From Acidobacteriota bacterium (lineage in GTDB: Bacteria > Acidobacteriota > Blastocatellia > Pyrinomonadales > Pyrinomonadaceae): a stretch of 34,935 nt of DNA. The notes below the pieces were generated by a model. That model worked only from the letters and a program-made list of their open reading frames with translations. It was not told where the DNA came from and did not search any database. Positions 15,936 to 24,337 of the stretch are shown here, piece after piece. Made by a program: the position numbers and the translations under genes. Position 1 is the first letter of the stretch. Every line of letters starts with the position of its first letter. The DNA lies in assembly GCA_020200235.1 (NCBI GenBank), contig JAIVJC010000150.1, positions 1 through 34,935 of the forward strand, given 5' to 3'.

Positions 15936-17231
15936 TTATCTGCCCACGCCGACGTACTCGAAGCCGAGACGGCGCATGTCTTCGGGCTCGTAGATGTTGC
16001 GCAGGTCGGCGACCCTCGGCGTGCGCATCAGGCCCCGCACCCGCTCCATGTTGAGCGCGCGGAACTGGTTCCACTCGGTGACGAAGACGAGCAGGTCTGC
16101 GCCCTCGACCGCCTCGTACTCGTCCGCCGCGTACTCGATCTCGGGGAGCAGGGGGCGCGCCGCCTCCGCCGCCACCGGATCGTAAGCCCGCACGCGCGCC
16201 CCGCGCCCGACGAGGGCGCGCACGATGTCGATCGAAGGCGCGTCGCGCATGTCGTCCGTCTCCGGCTTGAAGGAGAGACCGAGCACGGCGATCGTCTTGC
16301 CCGCCGGCTCGGGCAAAAGCCCTTCGAGCTTCTCGACCATCCGCACGCGCTGGCGGCGGTTGACCTCGATGACCGCCTCGACGATGAGCGAGTCGGTCTC
16401 GAACTCGCGCGCCACGGAGACGAGGGCGCGCGTGTCTTTGGGGAAGCAGGAGCCGCCGTAGCCGGGTCCGGGGTGCAGGAACTTGCGCCCGATGCGGTTG
16501 TCCATGCCGATGGCGCGCGCCACGTCGTGCACGTCGCAGCCGATCCGGTCGCAGAGGTTCGCGATCTCGTTGATGAAGGAAATCTTGGTGGCGAGGAAGG
16601 CGTTGGCGGCGTACTTCGTCAGTTCCGCCGCCTCGACGGACGTGATGACGAAGGGCGTCTCGATCAGGAAGAGCGGGCGGTAGAGATCGCGCATGATGGC
16701 GACCGCCTCCTCGTCGCGGCTGCCGATGACGACGCGGTCGGGGCGCATGAAGTCGTCGATCGCCGCGCCCTCGCGCAGGAACTCCGGGTTCGAGACGATG
16801 CCGAATTTCGCGCCCGGTCTCTCTTCCGAGACGAGGCGGCGCAGGCGCTCGCCCGTGCCGACGGGGACGGTCGACTTCGTCACGAGCACCTTGTAGCCGT
16901 TCAGGTGCGAGGCGATCTGGCGGGCGGCTTCCTCGACGTGGCTCAGATCGGCTGAGCCGTCCTCGCGCGGCGGCGTGCCGACGGCGAGGAAGATGACGAG
17001 CGCCTGCTCGACGGCGGTCTTGAGGTCGGTCGTGAAGGAGAGTCGCCCGGCTTGTGAGTTCTTCGCGACGAGCTGATCGAGACCGGGCTCGTAGATGGGC
17101 AACTTCCCTTCGCGCAGGTCGCCGATCTTCCGCTCGTCAACGTCGACGCAGGTGACGTTGACGCCGAACTCGGCGAAACAAGCACCCGTGACTAACCCGA
17201 CGTAGCCCGACCCGATGACTGCGATGTGCAT
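15936..17231 (-). CDS. ugd: UDP-glucose 6-dehydrogenase
   Basis: A 431-residue cytosolic enzyme that oxidises UDP-glucose to UDP-glucuronate with two NAD, a precursor for acidic polysaccharides and lipid modification. It has the N-terminal NAD motif VIGSGYVGLVTGACFAE, then VDVDERKI, YEPGLDQL, VGTPPREDGSADLS and TKSTVPVGTG. The catalytic region is GYGGSCFPKDTRAL near 260, with the active-site cysteine present. The C-terminal domain has LGLSFKPETDDMRDAPS. Normal length for the bacterial type. No strong ribosome binding site precedes the ATG at 17231. It is upstream of the epimerase, with heptamer site 5 between. Confidence 0.96.
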   Translation of the reverse strand: MHIAVIGSGYVGLVTGACFAEFGVNVTCVDVDERKIGDLREGKLPIYEPGLDQLVAKNSQAGRLSFTTDLKTAVEQALVIFLAVGTPPREDGSADLSHVEEAARQIASHLNGYKVLVTKSTVPVGTGERLRRLVSEERPGAKFGIVSNPEFLREGAAIDDFMRPDRVVIGSRDEEAVAIMRDLYRPLFLIETPFVITSVEAAELTKYAANAFLATKISFINEIANLCDRIGCDVHDVARAIGMDNRIGRKFLHPGPGYGGSCFPKDTRALVSVAREFETDSLIVEAVIEVNRRQRVRMVEKLEGLLPEPAGKTIAVLGLSFKPETDDMRDAPSIDIVRALVGRGARVRAYDPVAAEAARPLLPEIEYAADEYEAVEGADLLVFVTEWNQFRALNMERVRGLMRTPRVADLRNIYEPEDMRRLGFEYVGVGR

Positions 17232-17280
17232 TAACTGAGGGTGAGCCCTGCGCGACAGAGCCGGGCTCGTGTGGACAAAA

Positions 17281-17320
17281 TTATGCGGGTCACGCGGCGG
17301 TTTAATTCCGCGTGACCCGC
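17281..17320 (-). terminator. Candidate terminator after the FecR-like gene
   Basis: Arms GCGGGTCACGCGG (17285-17297) and its exact complement (17308-17320) form a 13-base stem with a 10-base loop. On the minus strand it is followed by ATAATTTTGTCC, a weak U-rich tail. It lies between the FecR-like gene and ugd, so these are probably separate units. Confidence 0.6.
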
Positions 17321-17399
17321 AAGTGGATGTTCCCGTCTACGTGCGCGGGCTGCCGCGCAAGAGCCGGAGGGACTTCGCCCTCATCCGCCGTGGGAATGC

Positions 17400-18113
17400 T
17401 TACCTCGACGGGCTGATGACGATCGGGTTGCCGCCGAAGTTGAACTCGTTGCTGTCCCTCGCGGCGATGATCGCCGCCGCGATCGCGCCGCCGATCCCGA
17501 GCAGCAGCAGGGCGAGGGCGCCGCCGCTGAGCGATCCGAAATGGGTGCTGCGCGTCAGGCGCGTGCAGCGCGTGCCGGGCTGGGCGGTGCCGGCGGTGTC
17601 CTGGCTGCCCGCGGCGATCTGCTTGACGGAGTTGCCGGCGCGCAGTTCGACGCGACCCGACTGGGTGGCGACCACAGTGTTACCGCACTCCACGTCGACG
17701 ACGTAGACGTTCGGCACGGCGTTATCCGCGACCGCGTTCCCGTCCTTCGTCATGACGCTCGAAGTCACGCCCGAAGAGGTGGAGAAGCGAACCTTTCCAG
17801 AGTCGAGCGTGCCGGAGACGCCGTTGTCCGTGAAGCTGAGCTTCAGGCTGGAATTAGGCATCACTTCGACGCGACCGAGCTTGCCGAGGCTGACGACGGC
17901 GCTGGAATTCTGCGCGGTGGTGATGGTGCTGTCGGAAAAGACCGTCGCGCCGGAAATCGCACTGGCTCCGTTGACGGAGACCTCGCCGACCACTGACAGC
18001 TCGCCCGAGGGCTTCTGCTGCGCGGCAAGACCCACCATCGAGTAAGTGCAAACGATGGCAACCGCCAAGCAAGTCGTGACGACCGAGCGGCTCCAGTTTC
18101 TGCTGTTCATCAT
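17400..18113 (-). CDS. Secreted FecR-like protein with C-terminal membrane helix
   Basis: A 237-residue exported protein. I start at 18113, where GGGAGGAGA precedes two consecutive ATGs; the track start 15 codons upstream has no such signal. A signal peptide covers about 1-31 (SVVTTCLAVAIVCTYSM, cleavage after LAA). The body at 40-180 has the FecR beta pattern: VVGEVSVNGASAISGATVF, SAVVSLGKLGRVEV, LDSGKVRFSTSSG, VDVECGNTVVATQSGRVEL and IAAGSQDTAG. A Cys pair at about residues 142 and 179 could form a disulfide. A hydrophobic segment near 197-215 (ALALLLLGIGGAIAAAI) would anchor it, with a short tail. No sigma factor partner is adjacent. Its role could be signalling or envelope assembly; I cannot decide. 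Confidence 0.75.
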   Translation of the reverse strand: MMNSRNWSRSVVTTCLAVAIVCTYSMVGLAAQQKPSGELSVVGEVSVNGASAISGATVFSDSTITTAQNSSAVVSLGKLGRVEVMPNSSLKLSFTDNGVSGTLDSGKVRFSTSSGVTSSVMTKDGNAVADNAVPNVYVVDVECGNTVVATQSGRVELRAGNSVKQIAAGSQDTAGTAQPGTRCTRLTRSTHFGSLSGGALALLLLGIGGAIAAAIIAARDSNEFNFGGNPIVISPSR

Positions 18114-18286
18114 TCTCCTCCCGTAGACTGAAACAAAATTGTAGAGAGCGCGCCGCAAGTCTCCTTGGGACTCAGCAGGAGACGAGTTCAGTTTCCTCGC
18201 ATAACCCGCCTCAAACTCTAGTTGCGCCCATGAAAGATTCCAATAAAGCAGGTCAGCGAGCCTCTGTGGGCTGCTACGACCTCGTG

Positions 18287-18315
18287 TTTTTACACGAATC
18301 GACGCCCCATGTCAA
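18287..18315 (-). promoter_or_regulatory. Promoter candidate for the FecR-like gene
   Basis: On the minus strand a perfect TTGACA (18310-18315) is followed after 17 bases by TAAAAA (18287-18292). The leader to the ATG at 18113 would be about 165 bases. The 18114-18399 gap is noticeably richer in A+T than the genes around it. Confidence 0.6.
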
Positions 18316-18329
18316 CAGTCATTTGACTG
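18316..18329. promoter_or_regulatory. Dyad abutting the -35 box, possible operator
   Basis: CAGTCA-TT-TGACTG is a perfect 6+2+6 inverted repeat immediately upstream of the TTGACA box. That is the usual position for an activator or repressor dimer. The regulator is not identifiable. Confidence 0.45.
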
Positions 18330-18399
18330 ATATCATAGCCTTTTTTGGCTTTACGGAGGGCGTGTCGGTACGAGATCGGACGCCCCGGCGCGGCTCTTG

Positions 18400-19626
18400 T
18401 CAAGCCCGCCGCTCGAAAAGGTAGGCGCTGTCGAAGAGCCGCCCCTTGCCGCCGTCGGGGGCGGCGGCGAATTGCCTGCGGCGCACCTCGCCGCGGCTCG
18501 AGACCGACCCGCTCCAGATCGCAGCCCCGGCGAACTCGCCCTTCTTGTTAAGGGCGTAGAAGTTCACGTCGATCTCTTTGAGCCGCCCCAAGTCGTTGCC
18601 GTAGCGCGCCGCGATGAGCTTGAGGGCGTCGAGACACGCCTGTTCGGGCGACGCCCCGCGCTTCATGTACTCGACGACGGTGCGCGCGCCGTTGATGTAG
18701 ATGACCTCCTCGCCGCGCCCCGTCGAGCCCGCCGCGCCGACCTCGTTGTCGACGTAGAGACCGCAGCCGATGAGCGGCGAGTCGCCGACTCTACCCGGTA
18801 TTTTCCAGGCGAGCCCGCTCGTCGTCGTCACGCCGCTGATGTCGAAAGCGTTGTCGAGGGCGATGCAGTTGATCGTCCCCGTCGGGGGCTTGCGCGCCAC
18901 CTCGTCAGCCCACGCGAGCAGATCGTCGCGCCGCTCGAAGTTGCCGCCCGCGTAACTTTCGGCGAGCAGGAAACTCGGCCGGCTGCGCTCGAGCGCGATC
19001 CGCCTCTGCCCGGCGGGCGAGGCGGGCGCGGGCGTGTAGGGGCTCGGGCCCCACTTGTCCGTCGGCGACATCGTCTCCCTCCAGCGCAGCCAGGCGATGC
19101 GCGACTCTTCCGTCAGAAGGTTCTCGTTCTCGAAGCCCATCGAGGTGGCGAAGTCGCGCGCCCCCTGCCCGACGATGAGGATGTGATCGGTGTGCTCCAT
19201 CACCGCCTTCGCGACCTTCGAAGGGGTCTTGACGCCGCGCAGTGACGCGACCGCGCCCGCGCGGCGCGTGGGTCCGTGCATCACGCTCGCGTCCAGCTCC
19301 ACGTCGCCGCGCTCGTTCGGCAACCCGGCGTAGCCGACCGAGTTGTCTTTCGGGTCGAGCTCGACGATGTTGACGCCCGCGACGACGGCGTCGAGCGTGT
19401 CGCCGCCCGCCTGCATCACCTCGACCGCCTTCGTCACGGCGGCGACGCCGTTCGCGCTCGAGACGGCGAGCGGCGGCTTCGAGGCGCGACCCTGCGAGGA
19501 GCCGCCGCGCGCGGGCTGCGACCCGGCGGCGAGGGCTTCGAGGTTCAGAGGCGTGACGACGGCGGCTGCCGTGACGCCCGCCGCGGCGCGACCGAGAAAC
19601 TTCCGGCGGCTCTTATTCATCTTCAT
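18400..19626 (-). CDS. Tat-exported N4-(beta-N-acetylglucosaminyl)-L-asparaginase
   Basis: A 408-residue Ntn-hydrolase of the glycosylasparaginase family, which cleaves the GlcNAc-Asn bond of glycopeptides; related enzymes act on isoaspartyl peptides or asparagine. The N-terminus SRRKFLGRAAAGVTAAAVV is a twin-arginine signal, so the enzyme is exported folded. The alpha part has GGDTLDAVVAGVNIVELDP and NSVGYAGLPN. Autoproteolysis would occur before the Thr in PPTGTINCIALD, followed by TTTSGLAWKIPGRVGDSPLIG and GLYVDNEVGAAGSTGRGE, the hallmark of the family. Length is normal. The usual His-Asp before the catalytic Thr is replaced by Thr-Gly. It is isolated from the next gene by about 200 bases. 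Confidence 0.92.
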   Translation of the reverse strand: MKMNKSRRKFLGRAAAGVTAAAVVTPLNLEALAAGSQPARGGSSQGRASKPPLAVSSANGVAAVTKAVEVMQAGGDTLDAVVAGVNIVELDPKDNSVGYAGLPNERGDVELDASVMHGPTRRAGAVASLRGVKTPSKVAKAVMEHTDHILIVGQGARDFATSMGFENENLLTEESRIAWLRWRETMSPTDKWGPSPYTPAPASPAGQRRIALERSRPSFLLAESYAGGNFERRDDLLAWADEVARKPPTGTINCIALDNAFDISGVTTTSGLAWKIPGRVGDSPLIGCGLYVDNEVGAAGSTGRGEEVIYINGARTVVEYMKRGASPEQACLDALKLIAARYGNDLGRLKEIDVNFYALNKKGEFAGAAIWSGSVSSRGEVRRRQFAAAPDGGKGRLFDSAYLFERRA

Positions 19627-19822
19627 GGGCTCAAGACCTCATCCGCGCCGATGCGGTCGCGGAGGCTGGAAGCAGGACGTGACGGTTAATGTGCGCGCAT
19701 CCTAGCAGATGGGAGGCGCGTGCTCAACAGCTTTTTTGATCGAGTGTCGCGCGCGGCTGTTCATGCTTGGCGCGCATCGTAAGTCGGCGCAGGCTGTGTC
19801 GGCTTGTGCGCTGGCGGAAAGA

Positions 19823-20191
19823 TCAACCCGCGCCCCCGGCAGTCTCTTCAGCGGACTTCGTCGTCTGCTCCTCGTAAAACTCCCGCGCGCGCTCCGCGAG
19901 TTGCGCCCCGACGGTGACGCGGTACGGGTGCTTGGCGACGAAGGGCGGGACGCGGCTGACGCGGGCGCCGAGCGACTCGAACGCGGCGACCGCAGCCTCG
20001 TCGCTCAACTCCTCGACTCCCAAATCTTCCGCCGCGCGTCGCAATGCCCCGCGCAGGCGATCCAGCGGCAGCTCGCGCCCGGCGAGGGCGAGCCCGCGCG
20101 CCTGAAACTCGCCGAGCGCGTAGAGCGCGAGCCGTTCGGCGTCCGCCGCGCCTTCAACCTTCTTCCGGTCGAAAAGTTTTGTCTGCTCCAT
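19823..20191 (-). CDS. Hypothetical protein, 122 residues
   Basis: I do not recognise this protein. It starts MEQTKLFDRKKVEGAADAER and is rich in Ala, Glu and Arg. The first 65 residues look helical (LALYALGEFQARGLALAG), followed by ELSDEAAVAAFESLGARV, then VPPFVAKHPYRVTV and a low-complexity tail. There is no signal peptide, membrane helix or cysteine. Its coherent codon usage supports a real gene, but there is no strong ribosome binding site. The 19627-19822 gap downstream holds nothing recognisable. Confidence 0.55.
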   Translation of the reverse strand: MEQTKLFDRKKVEGAADAERLALYALGEFQARGLALAGRELPLDRLRGALRRAAEDLGVEELSDEAAVAAFESLGARVSRVPPFVAKHPYRVTVGAQLAERAREFYEEQTTKSAEETAGGAG

Positions 20192-20281
20192 CGGGGCGAT
20201 TGCTTAGCGGGATCGGGCTCGCGAGAGTTCGTCGGCGCGGGCGCCGCGCGCGACCGCAAGTGGCTCACGAACTAAGTATGT

Positions 20282-20869
20282 TCACGGAGGGCTGACGCGG
20301 CGCGGTCGCGTCGCCGCCTCGCCCTGCGCCTTCGTCCCCGCGGGCTGTGGGTTGCTCGCGCCCGCCCTCTGCGCTTCCGCTTTCTTGATCAGCTCCGCCT
20401 GCTCGTAGATGTCGAGCCGCGCGAAGAGGTAGAAAGGCTCGTTCGCGCGGACGGTGCCGAGGAAGCGGAACGTGTTGTTCAGCACTTCGCCGACGCGGAA
20501 GGTGGCGGGGCTGGGCGGCGTCTCGAAGAGCGTGCCCAGTTCGTCGCGCGCGACGGCGTATAACTCCGGCACGTAGTCGTTGTGCGACGTGCGCGCGATC
20601 TGGATCGCCATGCGCCGGAGCGCGTCGATGCGGTTCGAGTTGCGCCGGACGTAGGCGGCGCTCACCTCGCGGCGGCTCTCCCGCGCGTCCGTCACCTCCT
20701 GCTCGGCGTTCAAATAGCCGAGGTAGGCGCTGACGACCGGACCGAACTCACGCTCGCCACGGGCGCCCGCCCCCTGCGTCCTCGCCGGCGGCGCGAAGCA
20801 CAGCGACAGCGCGCAGACTATTAACAGCCGCGCCGCTCGGTGATGAAGTTTAACGGTCTCTTCGCGCAT
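20282..20869 (-). CDS. Secreted hypothetical protein
   Basis: About 195 residues from the ATG at 20869. The track starts 79 codons earlier through sequence that looks non-coding. The N-terminus (MREETVKLHHRAARLLIVCALSLCFAPPARTQ) is a signal peptide with a likely cleavage after ARTQ. The mature part is helical: VVSAYLGYLNAEQEV, VSAAYVRRNSNRIDALRRMAI and DYVPELYAVARDEL. It is followed by a beta-like segment (FRVGEVLNNTFRFLG) and a polar Ala/Pro tail. I know no family for it. It is divergent from coaBC. Confidence 0.6.
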   Translation of the reverse strand: MREETVKLHHRAARLLIVCALSLCFAPPARTQGAGARGEREFGPVVSAYLGYLNAEQEVTDARESRREVSAAYVRRNSNRIDALRRMAIQIARTSHNDYVPELYAVARDELGTLFETPPSPATFRVGEVLNNTFRFLGTVRANEPFYLFARLDIYEQAELIKKAEAQRAGASNPQPAGTKAQGEAATRPRRVSPP

Positions 20870-21077
20870 GGCTCTACGCAGTTGAACGGGCGAGTTCGCC
20901 GGTCGCGTCCTGATGGGGGTGAAATCTTTTCGGGGGCGGCAGAAAGTGTACCACAGCCCGCGGCTCGACTCGGAAGCGCGATCGGCGCGTGACGAACGAG
21001 CCCCGCGTGTGACAAAAAGCCCCGCCCCGCAGGAGCCCCATCCGTGCGAACGCGCCGCCTCGGGCGCGGGCGCGAAA

Positions 21078-21107
21078 TTGCGCCCCGCCTCGAAGCGGTG
21101 ATACATT
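21078..21107 (+). promoter_or_regulatory. Candidate promoter for coaBC
   Basis: TTGCGC (21078-21083) and TACATT (21102-21107) are 18 bases apart, about 55 bases before the coaBC ATG. The rest of the 20870-21161 divergent gap shows nothing else clear. Confidence 0.45.
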
Positions 21108-21161
21108 TTCGACGCGCCACCAAAAACTTTAACCCGACTCGCGACAGCCTCGGTTCACCCG

Positions 21162-22445
21162 ATGACGGTCAACGACAACACAGGCGGCACGGGCGACGCC
21201 CCGAAGGCGGGCGAACGCGTCGCGCTCGGCGTGACGGGCGGCATCGCCGCTTACAAAGCCGCCGAGGTGCTGCGCGGCTTGCAGCGCGCGGGCTGCCGCG
21301 TGCGCGTCGCGATGACCGTGCACGCGACGAAACTGATCGCGCCGCTGACCTTCCGCGCCCTCTCCGGCGAGCACGTCGTCGTCGACGACTACGCGCCCGA
21401 CAACCCAGACCCCATCGCGCACATCACCTTCGCGCAGACGGTCGATCTCTTCCTCGTCGCGCCCGCCACCGCAGACATCATCGCCAAGTTCGCGACCGGC
21501 GTCGCCGACGACTTCGTCTCGACCACTTACCTCGCCTGCGACGCGCCCGTCCTCGTCGCGCCCGCGATGAACACGACGATGTGGGAGCACCCGGCGACGC
21601 GGCGCAACATCGAGACGTTGCGCGCCGACGGCGTCCGCATCATCGAGCCGGACGCGGGCGAGATGGCTTGCGGCACCATCGGGCCCGGACGCCTCAGCGC
21701 GCCCGAACGCATCGTCGCCGCCGCCCTCGAAATTTTGCGCGGCGGGGCGGCCCGAGGTGTGCGCGATCTCGCGGGCGAGCGAATCCTGATCACGGCGGGC
21801 GCGACGCGCGAGGAGATCGATCCCGTCCGCTTCATCTCGAACCGTTCGTCGGGTCGGATGGGCTTCGCGCTCGCCGAGGCTGCGCGCGAGCGCGGCGCCG
21901 AGGTGACGATCGTCGCCGGCGTCACGAGTGCGCCAAAACCTCCGGGCGTCCGTGTCGTCGAAGCCGTCTCCGCCGAAGCGATGATGAGAGCCGCGGCGAC
22001 CGAGTTTCAGAGCGCCACGGTCTTCATCGGCGCGGCTGCCGTCGCCGACTACCGCCCCGCCGGGCGCTCCGCCCAGAAGATTAAAAAGTCGGACGCCGCG
22101 CTCACGCTCGAACTCGTGCGCACGCCCGACATCCTCGCGACGGTCTCCGCGGCGCGCCAGCCCGGTCAGCTCGTCGTCGGCTTCGCCGCCGAGAGCGAGA
22201 ACGTGATCGAGCACGCACGCCGCAAGCTGCACGACAAACATCTCGACGCCATCGTCGCCAACGACATCACGCGCGACGGCGCGGGCTTCGACGCCGAGAC
22301 GAACGCCGTCACGATCATCACGGCGGATCGCGCGGAGCCGGTCGAGCTGCCGCTCATGTCCAAGCTCGAAGCCGCGCACAAAATTCTCGACGAGGTGGTT
22401 CGCCTGCGCGGCGGGCGCGCCGGGAAGTCCGCGCGCGCGAAGTGA
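21162..22445 (+). CDS. coaBC: Bifunctional phosphopantothenoylcysteine decarboxylase/synthase
   Basis: A 427-residue bifunctional enzyme of coenzyme A synthesis: CoaB ligates cysteine to phosphopantothenate and CoaC decarboxylates the product using FMN. The CoaC half (to about 195) has VALGVTGGIAAYKAAE, VAMTVHATKLI with the active-site His, LVAPATADIIAKFATG, VAPAMNTTMW with the PxMNxxMW motif, and GEMACGTIGPGRLS with the catalytic Cys. The CoaB half has ITAGATREEIDPVRFISNRS, FIGAAAVADYRP, QKIKKSD and IVANDITRDGAGF. All motifs are intact. It leads a plus-strand run, with the first glycosylase gene 24 bases downstream. Confidence 0.97.
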   Translation: MTVNDNTGGTGDAPKAGERVALGVTGGIAAYKAAEVLRGLQRAGCRVRVAMTVHATKLIAPLTFRALSGEHVVVDDYAPDNPDPIAHITFAQTVDLFLVAPATADIIAKFATGVADDFVSTTYLACDAPVLVAPAMNTTMWEHPATRRNIETLRADGVRIIEPDAGEMACGTIGPGRLSAPERIVAAALEILRGGAARGVRDLAGERILITAGATREEIDPVRFISNRSSGRMGFALAEAARERGAEVTIVAGVTSAPKPPGVRVVEAVSAEAMMRAAATEFQSATVFIGAAAVADYRPAGRSAQKIKKSDAALTLELVRTPDILATVSAARQPGQLVVGFAAESENVIEHARRKLHDKHLDAIVANDITRDGAGFDAETNAVTIITADRAEPVELPLMSKLEAAHKILDEVVRLRGGRAGKSARAK

Positions 22446-22469
22446 ATCGCGCGTCGCGCGTGAATTTTT

Positions 22470-23498
22470 ATGACAGACGACGCAAGCCGTGCGGAGTTTT
22501 TATCGCTCGTCGAGGGGCTGGGCGATCAGCTCTCGTACCTGCGCGAGCTGGGCGTCGAGGGCATCGAGGCTGGCGACTTCGCGGCGACGCCGATCCGGGC
22601 GGCGGACGAAGAGAACGCGCCGGAGAGAAAGTCACCGGCAGCCGCGCCGCCCGCGTCGGACTCCCGCGCGCTTCGTCGCAACGCCGAGGCGGAGTCGAGA
22701 CGGCCGCCGGTCGAATCGAGGGGTGCGCCGCCCACGCCGACGGCGCGCGTCGAACCGTCGCATCCGCCCGCGCGCCGCGAGCCCACGAACGTCTTGTACC
22801 AGACCGCCACGGAGCAGAAAGACATGGCGACACGAAAACCCGTACGCAAGCCCTCCGCGAACCCGCCCGCGCCGCGCGAGACGCTCTTCGGCGAGATCAC
22901 CCCGCAGGACGAGCTCTCGCTGCCGCGCCCCGGCGAGACGCTCGAATCGATCCGCGAGGACATCGGCGACTGCATGCGCTGCCCGCTCTGCTGCGAGGCG
23001 CGCCACACCATCGTCCACAGCGAGGGCAACCCGAAGGCGCGCCTGATGTTCGTCGGCGAGGCGCCCGGCGCCGACGAGGACGCGTCGGGGCGACCCTTCG
23101 TCGGTCGCGCCGGTCAACTCCTGAACAAGATCATCGAAGCCATCGGCTTGAAGCGTGAAGACGTCTTCATCGGTAACGTCAACCGCTGCCGCCCGCTGAA
23201 CAACCGCACGCCGACGACAGCCGAGGCGGCGACGTGCAAGCCATTCCTCTTGCGCGAGATCGCCATCGTGCGCCCCGAGGTGATCGTCGTCTTGGGCAAC
23301 ACGGCGATGAGAAATTTGCTCGACACGAAGGAAGGCATCACGAAGGCGCGCGGCAAGTTTCAGGACTACAAGGGCGTCAAGGTGATGCCGACCTTCCACC
23401 CGGCCTACCTGCTGCGCGACCCTTCGAAGAAGCGCGAGACGTGGGAGGACATGAAGCTCATCCGCGACTACCTCGCCAAGTCGAAGCCGGAGAGGTGA
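22470..23498 (+). CDS. Family 4 uracil-DNA glycosylase with long N-terminal extension
   Basis: Removes uracil from DNA as the first step of base excision repair. The catalytic domain covers about residues 165-342: CMRCPLCCEARHTIV with the N-terminal cluster cysteines, GEAPGADEDASGRPFVGRAG (motif 1), GNVNRCRPLNNRTPT and AATCKPFL with the other two cysteines, VVLGNTAMRNLL, and FHPAYLLRDPSKK (motif 2 with the catalytic His). This is the iron-sulfur family 4 type. The first 160 residues are a poorly ordered Pro/Ala/Arg-rich extension (PPASDSRALRRNAE) after a helical start, longer than the typical 200-220-residue enzyme. It sits between coaBC and a second, divergent glycosylase. Confidence 0.94.
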   Translation: MTDDASRAEFLSLVEGLGDQLSYLRELGVEGIEAGDFAATPIRAADEENAPERKSPAAAPPASDSRALRRNAEAESRRPPVESRGAPPTPTARVEPSHPPARREPTNVLYQTATEQKDMATRKPVRKPSANPPAPRETLFGEITPQDELSLPRPGETLESIREDIGDCMRCPLCCEARHTIVHSEGNPKARLMFVGEAPGADEDASGRPFVGRAGQLLNKIIEAIGLKREDVFIGNVNRCRPLNNRTPTTAEAATCKPFLLREIAIVRPEVIVVLGNTAMRNLLDTKEGITKARGKFQDYKGVKVMPTFHPAYLLRDPSKKRETWEDMKLIRDYLAKSKPER

Positions 23499-23517
23499 GC
23501 GAAACTTCTAGAACGTC

Positions 23518-24108
23518 ATGGCAGAGCTTTCACTCTTCGGCGACGACCCGCCGCCCTCGGACGAGACGGTCGAGGAGATCAACGCCGAGCTGTTGCGGCG
23601 GGCGAAGCAGCTGCCGCAGTACCGCGAGCGCGTCTTCATCTTCGGCGAGGGGCGGGAGGGCGCGCGCGTCGCCGTCGTCGGCGAGTCGCCGGGTCCGCCC
23701 GACATCGACTCGGGCAAGCCCTTCATGGGACCCGCCGGGCAGATGCTCGAACGCATCCTCGCTTCGATCGGTCTGCGCCGCGCCGACTGCTACCTCACCA
23801 ACGCCGTCAAGATGATCTCGACGGGCGACGAGATCACGCCCGAAGTGCTCTCGCTGTTTACGCCCTACCTGCACCGCGAGCTGGCGGCAGTCAACCCGCG
23901 CGTCGTCATCTCCTTCGGCAACACGCCGACGCGCGCGCTGCTCCGCACCAGGCAGCCCATCTCGAAACTCCGCGGCGAGTTCCACGCCTACCACTGCGCG
24001 CAACTGATGCCCACCTTCAACCCCGCCTACCTTTTACGCGACCCTTCCAAGAAACGCGAGGTCTGGGAGGACATGAAAAAAGTGCGTAGTTACCTCTCCT
24101 CGCTTTGA
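23518..24108 (+). CDS. Diverged family-4-like uracil-DNA glycosylase paralogue without iron-sulfur ligands
   Basis: A 196-residue protein clearly related to its upstream neighbour: VVGESPGPPDIDSGKPFMGP aligns with motif 1, and FNPAYLLRDPSKKREVWEDM with motif 2. The tail matches almost residue for residue. All four cluster cysteines are replaced: the N-terminal pair by AKQLPQYRE, the second pair by AVKMISTGDE and SLFTPYL. The motif 2 catalytic His is Asn. The conserved Asn in LTNAVK remains. It may be a glycosylase with another mechanism or specificity, or a DNA-binding protein without activity. It starts 19 bases after the first gene and is probably co-transcribed. Confidence 0.9.
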   Translation: MAELSLFGDDPPPSDETVEEINAELLRRAKQLPQYRERVFIFGEGREGARVAVVGESPGPPDIDSGKPFMGPAGQMLERILASIGLRRADCYLTNAVKMISTGDEITPEVLSLFTPYLHRELAAVNPRVVISFGNTPTRALLRTRQPISKLRGEFHAYHCAQLMPTFNPAYLLRDPSKKREVWEDMKKVRSYLSSL

Positions 24109-24177
24109 GCCGTGAGCGCCGGAGAGACATCCCGGCGGGTTAAATCGCCTTCGCGCGGCGCGCTTCGACAAAAATAA

Positions 24178-24205
24178 TTTCTTTATTCTTGAAATGGAAT
24201 ACAAT
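24178..24205 (+). promoter_or_regulatory. Possible promoter in an A+T-rich patch
   Basis: TTTCTT (24178-24183) and TACAAT (24200-24205) are 16 bases apart within a patch that is unusually A+T-rich for this window. A leader of about 130 bases follows, containing a GCGGAGCGC/GCGCTCCGC hairpin (24253-24261 with 24282-24290). The -35 match is weak. Confidence 0.35.
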
Positions 24206-24337
24206 CTGCGCCCATTATGAGTGAACGGTCTTGAGCATCAAGTCAGCCTCTGGCGGAGCGCCATATGGCTTCACGTTGGGCGCGCTCCGCTGCCGCGGGG
24301 CTGGCATTACCACCACCCTACCTCAAGGAGAAAAGCG

